A DNA stretch of 64,000 bases from Gammaproteobacteria bacterium. GTDB lineage: Bacteria; Pseudomonadota; Gammaproteobacteria; DSM-16500. Position 1 is the stretch's first letter; each line of letters begins with the position of its first letter. Position numbers and translations under genes: made by a program. Shown here piece by piece: positions 31,062 through 41,235 of the stretch. Below the pieces are notes generated by a model that was not told where the DNA came from, ran no database searches, and worked only from the letters and a program-made list of their open reading frames with translations. The stretch lies in assembly GCA_013288655.1 (NCBI GenBank), contig JABDBK010000003.1, positions 1 through 64,000 on the forward strand, in the 5' to 3' direction.

Positions 31062-32552
31062 TTAACTTATCACCCTACTCCAAATGATAAGCTCATCATA
31101 TTGAGCTATTTTTTTATACTTGGATATAAAATTATTTAAAAAAAACTCTAAAGAAAAATTCTTATCACTTCCTGGAAAAAGTCGGTCGCTTATCACAATA
31201 ACATCCGGCTTTTTAAGCATAATATCATTAACAATAAGATTTCTAAAATCATTTAGATCCGCCTGGCTTTTTGAATGATGCATCATGTACATCCCGGGAA
31301 AAAACCAATAGCATTGTATAAGCTGCACATCTTTCAAATTCAAATAATCTATCGCTGGATAAGGAGATGGATTATTTGATAAAAAATACACGCTTTTTAC
31401 ATTTTTTAATTGAGATAAATGTTCTATTATTTTAAATTCATTTTGTTGTTTGAAATGTAAAGCTTCATTATTAATAAGATAATAGTATTTTATGGGATCT
31501 TTTAACAAAAATAGACTCACAAACAATATGATAAAAATTGACATCCATGGATAACTTGCTTTTAGAGAAATTTCAACATATCTATACACCATTTGTACTA
31601 CCAGAAGCGTAACAAACGCTATGGCTGGATATAAATGATACCCCCAATTGGATTTTTGTAATACATAAACAACAATAAAACCGATTGCATAAATAGCGAA
31701 TACATTTTCTAATTTGTGATTTTTAATGAAATAAAAAGAAATGCCATAAATCATTAAAATCATCAAAGAAAATTTAATTCCTATATTTGACCATGCTATA
31801 TGTGTATCAAAATACGGATAATAATATTCGAATACAAGCGGCAAAATTTTCGTAAAATAGCCAGGATAAAAAATGACAATATTTAAAAAATATAAGATAG
31901 TCATTGAAATAACAATCATATTATCTATAGTGATTTTGCGTCGATAGAGTAAAAATATAAAAAACGGTATAAAAAAATGTGGTTTTATGCAAAAGCCAAT
32001 ACCTGCCATGATAGCCGCTATGAAAATAAAAACTCTATGCATTGAAATACCATACAGGCTTGCCATTGACAGATATATATAAGGCATAATGAGTATCAAC
32101 ATGATATGCTCGCGTTGCGCAAAACTTACGCCTGGCAATAACAATATCCATGCTGTAGCAGGTAGCAAAATACATGATTTATAAACAGGCATTTTTTTTG
32201 AAATTTTTTCAATACTTTGATAAGATAAAAAAAGACTTACAATAATCCATAAATAAATAAAAACACGACACGTCACCATAAAAGTTGTTGAAACCCATTT
32301 TGCGGCCAATACTGGTATCGCATAAATATACAATATCATCGGTGGATTCGATTCAAATATATCTATGCCATATTTTCCACCATTAAGCATACGTTCACTG
32401 ACATGCATGAGCATGCTGACGTCCATATTAAAAATGGAATTTATTTGAATATAAATAGAAGACAAAGCTATTAAAAGCATTACAATATAGATTGTACTAT
32501 AGGAGATTATCTTCATGGATTGGTCATATTTATTAAAAATTCTAGTTATCAT
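31062..32552 (-). CDS. polytopic membrane protein, GT-C/ArnT-like glycosyltransferase
   Basis: 496 aa, many TM segments, DIFESNPPMILYIYAIP motif; start may instead be MKIISYS at 32516. Confidence 0.6.
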   Translation of the reverse strand: MITRIFNKYDQSMKIISYSTIYIVMLLIALSSIYIQINSIFNMDVSMLMHVSERMLNGGKYGIDIFESNPPMILYIYAIPVLAAKWVSTTFMVTCRVFIYLWIIVSLFLSYQSIEKISKKMPVYKSCILLPATAWILLLPGVSFAQREHIMLILIMPYIYLSMASLYGISMHRVFIFIAAIMAGIGFCIKPHFFIPFFIFLLYRRKITIDNMIVISMTILYFLNIVIFYPGYFTKILPLVFEYYYPYFDTHIAWSNIGIKFSLMILMIYGISFYFIKNHKLENVFAIYAIGFIVVYVLQKSNWGYHLYPAIAFVTLLVVQMVYRYVEISLKASYPWMSIFIILFVSLFLLKDPIKYYYLINNEALHFKQQNEFKIIEHLSQLKNVKSVYFLSNNPSPYPAIDYLNLKDVQLIQCYWFFPGMYMMHHSKSQADLNDFRNLIVNDIMLKKPDVIVISDRLFPGSDKNFSLEFFLNNFISKYKKIAQYDELIIWSRVIS

Positions 32553-32862
32553 TCAACACCTAGTCTCATTTTTAGGCGTATTAATTATTTTATCTGGAAT
32601 CCTATTGGCTATCTATCAATACTTATCGCAATATATAAAAGGCCAAATCGTATCAGAGAATGACGGTCTTAATGCGATACGTCTAAATTTAGGAAGAACG
32701 CTTATTTTAGGTTTGGAATTTATTGTCGCTGCCGATTTAATTGGTACTACAACAGCGCCAGATTATTATACGGTGGGAATTTTGGCCATTATTGTGGTCA
32801 TACGAACGGTGTTAAGTTTTACACTAAATAAGGAGTTAATGAGTTTGAGCAAGATGAATTAA
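32515..32862 (+). CDS. DUF1622-like membrane protein
   Basis: 115 aa; RLNLGRTLILGLEFIVAADLIGTTTAPDYYTVGILAIIVVIRTVLSFTLNKEL; AGGAGA RBS upstream. Confidence 0.8.
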   Translation: MDWSYLLKILVIIQHLVSFLGVLIILSGILLAIYQYLSQYIKGQIVSENDGLNAIRLNLGRTLILGLEFIVAADLIGTTTAPDYYTVGILAIIVVIRTVLSFTLNKELMSLSKMN

Positions 32863-32887
32863 CTTTTTCTTGCCCTCCTTCCCCCAT

Positions 32888-32922
32888 CCCCTTCCTCCAA
32901 AAAAAGCATTTGGAGGAAGGGG
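32888..32922. terminator. hairpin between convergent genes, putative terminator
   Basis: CCCCTTCCTCCAAA (32888-32901), loop AAAAGCA, TTTGGAGGAAGGGG (32909-32922); no T-tract, so function is uncertain. Confidence 0.6.
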
Positions 32923-32932
32923 TGACTAGAAG

Positions 32933-34978
32933 CTAAACTCCAGTGGCTTCCCAATCATGCCTAGCTATCATTTTTTCGCCTAATTGTTCCCGCTGTTTAA
33001 TGTATTGGTTATAGAGTTCGTGAATACCTTTACTTCTTGCGTAACAAATTGGACCGCCGCGGAATGGCGCAAATCCTGTGCCAAATATCATGCCTGCATC
33101 CAGTAAATCCGCATCTGCTACGACACCCTCACGCAAGCAAGCAAATGCTTCATCTAACATACGCAAAATTAAGCGATCGGATATGGTTTCCAAGGGTTTA
33201 TTATACTTAAAGTCTTTATTTTTAATTTGTTTACCTGCTTTAGTATATTTATAAAAACCCTCCCCTGTTTTACGACCTAACTTTCCTTTTTCAACTAATT
33301 GAACAAGCTCAGGAGGAATACTGGTATTCATATATTCACCTAAATATTTCGCAACCGATAAACAAACATCCAGACCCACTGCATCAGCTAATGCAACAGG
33401 CCCCATGGGCATACCAAAGTCAACCATAGCTTTATCGATAGCTTCTGCAGGAACGCCTTCTTTAATCATGGCAACCGCTTCAAGCAGATATGGCATTAAA
33501 ACACGATTTACCAAAAATCCTGGGCTTGATTTGACTGGCAATGGCAAGCGATCAATTTTACGCGTAAATGCTATAGCTTTTTGAACAATAGAAGGATCCG
33601 TTACTTGACCTTGAACGATTTCAACTAATTGCATTTTTGCAACAGGATTAAAGAAATGAATACCGACTAAACGTTCAGGACGTTGCATCACCGTATTAAT
33701 ATCATCCAAAGGAATACTGGATGTATTCGTTGCCAATATTGCATCAGGTTTAGCTTTCATCTCAAGTGATTTAAATAAAGCTTGTTTAGTCGCTAAATCT
33801 TCAAAAATAGCTTCAATAATCACATCCGCACGACCAATGCCATCACCCTGCACATCAGGCATTAACCTATCCATAGCTTTTTGAACCAAATAAGGTTCTT
33901 TCAGCTTTTCTTGATAAAGTTTATAAGCTCTTTTTATAGCAGGTGCGATAAATTTAGGCTCACGATCTTGCAAAGTGACTGTCATACCTTGCAAGGCACA
34001 CCAAGCAGCAATATCGCCGCCCATGGTACCTGCGCCTATCACGTGAACATGTTTAGCTGAAAATTTAATTTCTTTAGCAAGACCTTTCATACGTTCTTGT
34101 AAGAAAAAGACTCTCACTAAATTTTCACAGGTGTCACTGAAAAATAATTTACCGCAAGTTCTAGCTTCTTTTTGCATAGGTAAATCACCCCACACACCCG
34201 CGTCTTCCCAATTATCGACGACATTGTAAGGTGCGGGATAATAAGCAGGATTAACTTTTGCTCGCAATTGCTTTCTAAAAACATTAGCCAGTACCATACG
34301 AGCTAATTTTGAATTACTTAAATTTTGCAACCATGTTGCTTTATGTCGCTCTGGATGTTGAGTCGCATAATATTTTGCAGCTTTTACTAAATGACGTTTA
34401 GGCACTGCTGCATCGACAAAGCCCAATTTTGCGGCTGCTTTTCCAGAAACGGTATGACCGGATAAAACCATATTCATACCCTGCATCGCACCTATCAATC
34501 GAGGTAATCGGACCGAGCCGCCCCAACCTGGATGAATACCCAGTTTAACTTCGGGCAAACCTAATCTCGTTTTTGGATCATCGCAAGCAACACGATAATG
34601 ACATGCTAATGCTAATTCAAGACCGCCGCCGACACAAAAACCATCTATCATGGCAACTGTTGGGATTTTTAGATTTTCGATTTTATCTAAAATCAATTGT
34701 CCTTGTTGCAATAATTGAACTGCTTGATCAATATCTTTAAATTTATTGAACTGCGCTATATCGGCACCCGCTATAAATCCATTTTTTTTACCTGAAGCAA
34801 TAATGATACCTTTGTGTTCAGTATCGTTCTGCAATCCATCGATGATATGAGACAATTCTTCCATGACTTCACGGTCTATAGTATTGACTGCTGCATTTTG
34901 TTTATTAAAATACAACCATAATACTTTGTCATTGTCTGTTTCTAATTGCCAATGTTTATAATGCTGCATCCTGCTCAT
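32933..34978 (-). CDS. fadB: 3-hydroxyacyl-CoA dehydrogenase / enoyl-CoA hydratase, multifunctional
   Basis: Crotonase domain GFIAGADIAQF, GLELALACHYRVACDDPKTRLGLPEVKLGIHPGWGGSVRLPRL; HADH domain HVIGAGTMGGDIAAWCALQG; HFFNPVAKMQLVEIV. Confidence 0.94.
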   Translation of the reverse strand: MSRMQHYKHWQLETDNDKVLWLYFNKQNAAVNTIDREVMEELSHIIDGLQNDTEHKGIIIASGKKNGFIAGADIAQFNKFKDIDQAVQLLQQGQLILDKIENLKIPTVAMIDGFCVGGGLELALACHYRVACDDPKTRLGLPEVKLGIHPGWGGSVRLPRLIGAMQGMNMVLSGHTVSGKAAAKLGFVDAAVPKRHLVKAAKYYATQHPERHKATWLQNLSNSKLARMVLANVFRKQLRAKVNPAYYPAPYNVVDNWEDAGVWGDLPMQKEARTCGKLFFSDTCENLVRVFFLQERMKGLAKEIKFSAKHVHVIGAGTMGGDIAAWCALQGMTVTLQDREPKFIAPAIKRAYKLYQEKLKEPYLVQKAMDRLMPDVQGDGIGRADVIIEAIFEDLATKQALFKSLEMKAKPDAILATNTSSIPLDDINTVMQRPERLVGIHFFNPVAKMQLVEIVQGQVTDPSIVQKAIAFTRKIDRLPLPVKSSPGFLVNRVLMPYLLEAVAMIKEGVPAEAIDKAMVDFGMPMGPVALADAVGLDVCLSVAKYLGEYMNTSIPPELVQLVEKGKLGRKTGEGFYKYTKAGKQIKNKDFKYNKPLETISDRLILRMLDEAFACLREGVVADADLLDAGMIFGTGFAPFRGGPICYARSKGIHELYNQYIKQREQLGEKMIARHDWEATGV

Positions 34979-36291
34979 ACGCCTACCCCTGAAATATTTT
35001 CAATTAACATCGCGCCGCCCTGACCACCACCAATGCAAATAGATGCCATGCCACGTTTCGCTCCAGTTCGATGCAAAATATTCATCATTCTCAAAACAAT
35101 ACGTGCGCCGCTCGCACCCACGGGATGACCTAATGCTATAGCTCCACCATCAATATTTAATTTGTTGATATCAATTCTACCTACTGCTCTATCAAAGCCT
35201 AAATAATGTCTGCAATAGTCTTCGCTTTCAAATGCTGCTAAACATGCCAATACCTGAGCTGCAAACGCTTCATTGATTTCCCAAAAATCAATATCATCCA
35301 GGTTCAAATTATATTTTTGCATTAATTGACTGGATGCATAAACAGGCCCTAAACCCATTTCTGCAGGATCAAGTCCTGCCCATGCCACATCGGTAATTTT
35401 TGCAAGTACAGGTAATTTATATTTTTTTACTGCGTCAGCACTTGCTAATAAAAGTAATGCCGCACCATCTGTGACTTGCGAACTATTACCTGCTGTGACA
35501 CTTCCAAATTTTTTATCAAAAATAGGTTTAAGTGTAGCCAGTTTTTGCATGGTCGTATCGCGTCTTAGACCATCATCTGTGAGATAATAATCACCCTTCG
35601 AACTGTAAGCTGGAAAAACATCATTAAAATAATGTTGGTCTTCTGCCTTGGCTACGCGCATATGACTTTCCAAGGCAAAGGCATCCATTTGTTCTCTTGT
35701 GATATGAAATCGATGCGCTAGAATCTCTGCCGTTTGTCCCATATTCAAATTAATGGTTGCGTCAGTCAATCCTTTTAACAAAGCTACAACGGGTGCTAGA
35801 AAATCAGGACGAAATTTCATGATTTGTTTAACTTTATCACCCATGGATTTTGAAGCCCACATGCCCGCTAACCAATTCACCATTTTGTTATTAAATAATA
35901 AAGGGGCACGACTCATGGCTTCTGTACCGCCAGCCAACACCAATTCGTGACGACCGGATGCAATGTCTTTCACAGCATCATCAATGGCCTGCATGCCAGA
36001 AGCGCAATTACGCTGCACTGTAAAAGCAGGCATGGCATCACCACAACCTAAACGTAAGGCAACCACTCTTGCAATATTAGCTTCTTCAGGGCTTGGCATC
36101 ATGCAACCCAGAACAACCTCGCCCAAGTCTTTAGGCGAAAAAGCCTGTCTTGCAAGTAGTTCTCTTCCTGCTTGTACTGCCATGTCTGAAGCACTTAGTG
36201 TTCCTGGTTTACCTCTCGCTTTTAAAAACGGCGTACGAGCACCATCGACTATATAAACATCCCGATAAGCATTATTTTTCGTTTCCATCAT
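34975..36291 (-). CDS. fadA: acetyl-CoA C-acyltransferase (thiolase)
   Basis: DGARTPFLKARG; RNCASGMQAIDDA; NEAFAAQVLACL; GGAIALGHPVGASGARI. Confidence 0.94.
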   Translation of the reverse strand: MMETKNNAYRDVYIVDGARTPFLKARGKPGTLSASDMAVQAGRELLARQAFSPKDLGEVVLGCMMPSPEEANIARVVALRLGCGDAMPAFTVQRNCASGMQAIDDAVKDIASGRHELVLAGGTEAMSRAPLLFNNKMVNWLAGMWASKSMGDKVKQIMKFRPDFLAPVVALLKGLTDATINLNMGQTAEILAHRFHITREQMDAFALESHMRVAKAEDQHYFNDVFPAYSSKGDYYLTDDGLRRDTTMQKLATLKPIFDKKFGSVTAGNSSQVTDGAALLLLASADAVKKYKLPVLAKITDVAWAGLDPAEMGLGPVYASSQLMQKYNLNLDDIDFWEINEAFAAQVLACLAAFESEDYCRHYLGFDRAVGRIDINKLNIDGGAIALGHPVGASGARIVLRMMNILHRTGAKRGMASICIGGGQGGAMLIENISGVGV

Positions 36292-36307
36292 AGCTCTTCC
36301 CTATGTT

Positions 36308-38740
36308 TTATTTAACTACCGTTTGTAAATCAAACGTAAATTCATTAACTCGAATAATCTCTTGATACAAATCATTATACTCGCGTAACAGAGACATCTC
36401 TTCTTGAGTTAATATCCCGGCATGTACCGCCTTTTGCATTTTTGATTCCAAACTACCATACAACGGTAATGTACCATGTCGAACAGCCGATTGAAATTTT
36501 TTCCATATCGAATCCACCGTTTGAGCTTTCATAAATGCATTTTGTAATTTACGCAATGGTTCATGATCATTACCTATATAACAACATTGAGTCAAACGAT
36601 CGCGTAACTCTGATGGTTCCAACATAGACTTTACCATCTGATGTGTTAATTGATCATTGGGTTTACGATATGCAATGCCCCACGGAAAAATAAGCGCACG
36701 AAGTATTTTTCCAAGCCAACCCATAGGAAAATTATCTAATAAATCATCGATAGCAATTTGAATTTTACTTAAACAATGTTCAAGACACCACTTTACATGA
36801 TAAAGATCTGCGGGTTTTTTCCCTTGATCTTGAAAATACTTTAATACACAAGATGCTAAATAAAGCTGGCTTAAGATATCTCCTAATCGAGCAGACATAC
36901 GTTCTTTACGTTTTAAATTTCCGCCCAATATTAACATGCACATATCCGACAATAAAGCGAGAGATGAGCTCATGCGCGACAATTGACGATAATATTTTGC
37001 AACCGGACCGTGCACGGGTGATAACATCAAATATCCGCCTGTTATGCCAGTCCAAAAACTTCGAACAACATTACTTAATGCATATCCTATATGGGACAAT
37101 AATAGTTTATCCAGGGCTTTAATTTTTTTCGGACTATCAGGCGTCGCAAACAAATTAACTTCTTCTAAAATATAAGGATGACAACGTATGGCGCCTTGAC
37201 CAAAAATAATTAAATTTCTTGTTAAAATATTCGCGCCTTCTACTGTAATCGTGATAGGCACTGCAAAATACGTAATAGCAACCGTATTTCTAGGTCCCAT
37301 TTGTACGCCATGACCTGCATGAATGTCCATTGCGTGCGACATAATAATTCTTGCCATTTCTGTCATGTGATATTTTGCAATGGCAGAAACGATGGATGGT
37401 CGGATTTTTAAATCAACAGCACCTGCTGTCATCGTACGACATGACTCCAACAAATAAGTATAACCTGCAATATCACCTAAGGCCTCTTCTATACCTTCAA
37501 AACTGGAAATTGGGACGTTAAATTGTTTACGCAATCTAGCATAAGCACCTGTACCCAGATAAGCTGATTGCGCAGCTGCTGTACTCAGAGCCGGCAAAGA
37601 AATAGACCGGCCGACAGATAAGGATTCCATCATCATACGCCATCCCTGGCCTGCCATTTTTACGCCGCCAATGATCCAATCGAGGGGAATAAAAACATCT
37701 TTTCCTCGCGTAGGACCATTCATAAAAGCCAAATATAAGGGAATATGTCTCGTTCCTACTTCAACACCTGGATGTGTGGTCGGAACCAATGCTAAAGTAA
37801 TGCCTATATTTTCTTTTTCACCTAATAAATGATCCGGGTCAAACATTCTAAATGCAATACCCATCACTGTCGCAATGGGAGCCAAAGTGATATAACGTTT
37901 ATCCCAATTTAAACGCAAACCCAATACTTCTTTATTATCATGTTGGCCATAACAAACCATGCCGCTATCCGTAATAGAACCCGCGTCTGAACCTGCTTCG
38001 GGTGCAGTTAATCCAAACGATGGGATTTCTTCACCTTTTGCCAGTCGCGGCAAATAATATTTTTTTTGTTCAGAAGTACCGTAATATAAAATGAGTTCTG
38101 CAGGCCCTAAAGAATTGGGCACCATGGTATTGACTGCAGCACTTGGACTTCGAGTGGCAATTTTAGTAACAATAGTGGAATGAGCTAAAGCAGAAAATCC
38201 AAGGCCATCGTATTCTTTTGGAATAACCAAACCAAAAAATCGTGATGCTTTTAAATATGCCCAAACTTCTGGAGATAAATCTTTGTCCTCATGAAACACT
38301 TTCCATTCATTAATCATACTGCAAAGTGTTTCAACTTCATTATTTAAAAAAGATTGCTCTTCAGGTGTTAACGTTGGTTTTGGATTGTGTAATAGCTTTT
38401 TCCATTGTGGTCTGCCGCAAAATAATTCTTTTTCCCACCAGACATTACCTGCTTCTATGGCATCACGCTCTGATTCACTGATAGATGGCATGCGTTTTTG
38501 CAAAAATTCGATCAGCGGTTTGGAAAAATAACGTTGACGGTATTGATGTAAATAGACGAATAAAACTGCAGCAATATATAGAATCCAACAAAAGAAAAGA
38601 AACACTATATTTAATTTGCCGGCTATGCTCACCCCGACTAACACAACGCCTATGGTTACTGTCCAAATGAGAGCAGGCGCTCTTGCATACATTAATCCAA
38701 AAACGGTAAGCATTAAAATAGCGACATTCAACGCAACCAT
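36308..38740 (-). CDS. fadE: acyl-CoA dehydrogenase (FadE-like), paralogue 1
   Basis: 810 aa; N-terminal TM; FGLTAPEAGSDAGSITDSG; ITVEGANILTRNLIIFGQGAIRCHPY. Confidence 0.93.
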   Translation of the reverse strand: MVALNVAILMLTVFGLMYARAPALIWTVTIGVVLVGVSIAGKLNIVFLFFCWILYIAAVLFVYLHQYRQRYFSKPLIEFLQKRMPSISESERDAIEAGNVWWEKELFCGRPQWKKLLHNPKPTLTPEEQSFLNNEVETLCSMINEWKVFHEDKDLSPEVWAYLKASRFFGLVIPKEYDGLGFSALAHSTIVTKIATRSPSAAVNTMVPNSLGPAELILYYGTSEQKKYYLPRLAKGEEIPSFGLTAPEAGSDAGSITDSGMVCYGQHDNKEVLGLRLNWDKRYITLAPIATVMGIAFRMFDPDHLLGEKENIGITLALVPTTHPGVEVGTRHIPLYLAFMNGPTRGKDVFIPLDWIIGGVKMAGQGWRMMMESLSVGRSISLPALSTAAAQSAYLGTGAYARLRKQFNVPISSFEGIEEALGDIAGYTYLLESCRTMTAGAVDLKIRPSIVSAIAKYHMTEMARIIMSHAMDIHAGHGVQMGPRNTVAITYFAVPITITVEGANILTRNLIIFGQGAIRCHPYILEEVNLFATPDSPKKIKALDKLLLSHIGYALSNVVRSFWTGITGGYLMLSPVHGPVAKYYRQLSRMSSSLALLSDMCMLILGGNLKRKERMSARLGDILSQLYLASCVLKYFQDQGKKPADLYHVKWCLEHCLSKIQIAIDDLLDNFPMGWLGKILRALIFPWGIAYRKPNDQLTHQMVKSMLEPSELRDRLTQCCYIGNDHEPLRKLQNAFMKAQTVDSIWKKFQSAVRHGTLPLYGSLESKMQKAVHAGILTQEEMSLLREYNDLYQEIIRVNEFTFDLQTVVK

Positions 38741-38815
38741 GCTATCTCCTTCATCTTTCCTAGATTTCTTTCAAGTACGGCAGTATATGACAAAAATAGA
38801 TTTTAATGCTAGGGA

Positions 38816-39296
38816 AAAGTTGTCCACAGATTCTGTGGGTAACTCTGTTATTAAGCTATATAAAACTAACTTAAATCATATAAAATAAGATAAAGCTATC
38901 TTACAACCACCCATGATTTCTAACAAATTATATTTTAAATTCAATATGTTACAGCAACACTGAATGACTCAAACATAAGGCAAAGCAATTATTTAAACAA
39001 CAGTGTTTAAATTTTAAAGTTGTGCATACCAAAAATAATCATAAAAAAAACTAGACAAAAAATATTATTTGATTTCACCACGAAAGTTGTCCACAGATTC
39101 TGTGGATAACTCTGTTATTAAGCTATATAAAACTGACTTAAAACACATAAGCTAAAGGATTATTGCAAAAGATCAGTAAATAAACACAAGTAATTATTAT
39201 ATAATTATCAATAAGTTACATAATTTAGATCAAGTAGATTGCACAAAGAGTATAATTTATTGGGTAAAAGTGTTTAAATTTTACGGCTGTGTATAA
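38816..39296. promoter_or_regulatory. diverged tandem duplication (267-nt register) carrying DnaA-box-like 9-mers and an IHF-consensus match
   Basis: 38816-38883 vs 39083-39150 (64/68 identical), 38939-38951 vs 39206-39218 (10/13), 39002-39028 vs 39269-39295 (23/27), all offset by exactly 267. DnaA-like boxes: TTGTCCACA 38820, TGTGGGTAA 38834, TGTGCATAC 39021, TTGTCCACA 39087, TGTGGATAA 39101, TGTGTATAA 39288. IHF consensus: TATCAATAAGTTA 39206. Confidence 0.7.
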
Positions 39297-39423
39297 GCAA
39301 GTTGTAAAATAGTTTTGCTGTCAAGATGTTATTTAAAAAATTTAGGGGAGCATTAATCTTCTCTTAATCTTTGTGTTGTACAATTGTCAACCTAAAATTT
39401 ATAAATATTAGCAAAACGAGGTT

Positions 39424-41211
39424 ATGATTATGTTTCAGCGTAAAAGCAATCCCACATATGCTGATGTGGTATCAATATTATCTCTAGCAGAAACAATAGT
39501 TAACAATATTGATAGTCCAATTTTTAGTAAGCACCTCCTACTATGCCCTATATACTCAGCACGAGAGTTCTTAGAAGCGTATCCAGATGATCCTCAAGTG
39601 CTTGAACAAACATACAATTATATTGCAAACAGTATCGAAAGTATTCTTAAGGCCCCATTTCATTCGCCAGAAGGAAAAACAAAGTATGCACTACTTGCTA
39701 GCAATTTCAACTCTGCCGAGGAAGAAACGAAGTCGGATACATTAGAACACAAAAATCCAGCAGTAGATCCTAATAAAGCTAACCCTGAGGTGAGTCATAA
39801 TCCAAATAAAGATGATAAAGAAATCGCTCTTCATAGCGCGATAGATGCAATGTTCCGTGGTGACCAAGAGAAACTTACCCAGATTCTAAACTCTGATCCC
39901 GAATGTATATTTGTAAAACTTGAAGGTACATTCCAAAGTCCGCTCACCCATTTGAAATATCAGATAACAGGGGAAACGCTATTTAGCATGGCGCAACAGT
40001 TGGCTCCCAAGGGACACATTGACGTTCAGATAGTAGAGGCTATGTTGCCGCATTATTCTAAGAAACTAGAAGACGCGCGAACCCGCAAGGATAAATCTGC
40101 CATAACTGAACTAGAAAAAGCATGGATTATGCGAGTGCCCACTGAAGATGAGCAAAAAAAGCTACGGGAAAAATACACTAATGATTTTATTAGGCCTGTT
40201 ATAAGAGCACTGAAAGCAGATACCTCTATTAATCTGACTGAGGAACGGAATCCTAAAACAGGAGTTAATGAAGCAAAAATATATCATCCTAGTCAAGATA
40301 CACGTAAGGCATTCGACACATTCATAAAGAAATTATTTGAACCGAAAACTCTTAAAGACTGCATCGATGTCAATCAATTTCTTATTGCGCTATATGATGC
40401 TTATATTAATTTTGACACATCATTCACATTTAATGATTTTGTAGATGATCTTTTTGAAAGACAAAAAACTTTAGATGGAGAACATGCCTATATATTATTC
40501 TGTATTGGAATAGGTCAGAGCATGCTGGGACACGGCCTTGCCGAACTATGCTGTCGGGGACTTAACCCAGGTTTCGAGAATCATGAGAAAGCAAAGGTGC
40601 GCGCGCGAACTCTCGTGATTGAGGATGGGCGTCCATTTTATAGAGATCATAGTGGTTCATCGGGTGTAGGATCTTCTTATGTTTGTCATATATCAAACGG
40701 CATGGCATTTAATGGACTCGTGTCGAACAAATCTATACATAATAATCGAGATTGGTTTTACTGTGCTCTGCACTATTTTAGAAAGTATGTCGCGGATATG
40801 CTGCAGAGTATATCGAACCTTAAGCCACCTCAAAAACCCGCGGTAGTTCTTCCTTATCGTGATACTGTTAACAATTTGAATGATTGGGATCCTTTAGATG
40901 AACAAGAAAAACCAGCACGTGACAAAGCACGAGATGAAGAAGAAAAAACACTAGCTAAAGAACAAGAGAAACGTGCAAGAGAATGGCTCATTGCAGAAGC
41001 ACGAGCGGATGCTAAAAAAGCTCAAGAAAATCCTCCTGCATTACAAGACCCATCGAAAAATCAATCTAAACTATTTCAGTTTAACTTATTTAAAAGAGAA
41101 GAACCAAAACCGAATAGACCAATCGCTAATGAAGAAAAAGAAACAAATCCAGGGGATAACGCGGCGTCTTTTGACGACTCATTTCGCTTTTTAAATCGGG
41201 ATTTATATTAA
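39424..41211 (+). CDS. large hypothetical protein with charged C-terminal coiled-coil region (effector-like orphan)
   Basis: 595-aa uninterrupted ORF; C-terminal EQEKPARDKARDEEEKTLAKEQEKRAREW; no recognised family; start could be MFQRK at 39430. Confidence 0.65.
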   Translation: MIMFQRKSNPTYADVVSILSLAETIVNNIDSPIFSKHLLLCPIYSAREFLEAYPDDPQVLEQTYNYIANSIESILKAPFHSPEGKTKYALLASNFNSAEEETKSDTLEHKNPAVDPNKANPEVSHNPNKDDKEIALHSAIDAMFRGDQEKLTQILNSDPECIFVKLEGTFQSPLTHLKYQITGETLFSMAQQLAPKGHIDVQIVEAMLPHYSKKLEDARTRKDKSAITELEKAWIMRVPTEDEQKKLREKYTNDFIRPVIRALKADTSINLTEERNPKTGVNEAKIYHPSQDTRKAFDTFIKKLFEPKTLKDCIDVNQFLIALYDAYINFDTSFTFNDFVDDLFERQKTLDGEHAYILFCIGIGQSMLGHGLAELCCRGLNPGFENHEKAKVRARTLVIEDGRPFYRDHSGSSGVGSSYVCHISNGMAFNGLVSNKSIHNNRDWFYCALHYFRKYVADMLQSISNLKPPQKPAVVLPYRDTVNNLNDWDPLDEQEKPARDKARDEEEKTLAKEQEKRAREWLIAEARADAKKAQENPPALQDPSKNQSKLFQFNLFKREEPKPNRPIANEEKETNPGDNAASFDDSFRFLNRDLY

Positions 41212-41235
41212 AGCGATTCTCAATTAAATATTCCA

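Noticed and set aside
32888-32922. Hairpin read as part of the palindromic repeat family
   Set aside because: 14-bp stem of different sequence between convergent genes; more simply a terminator-like hairpin.
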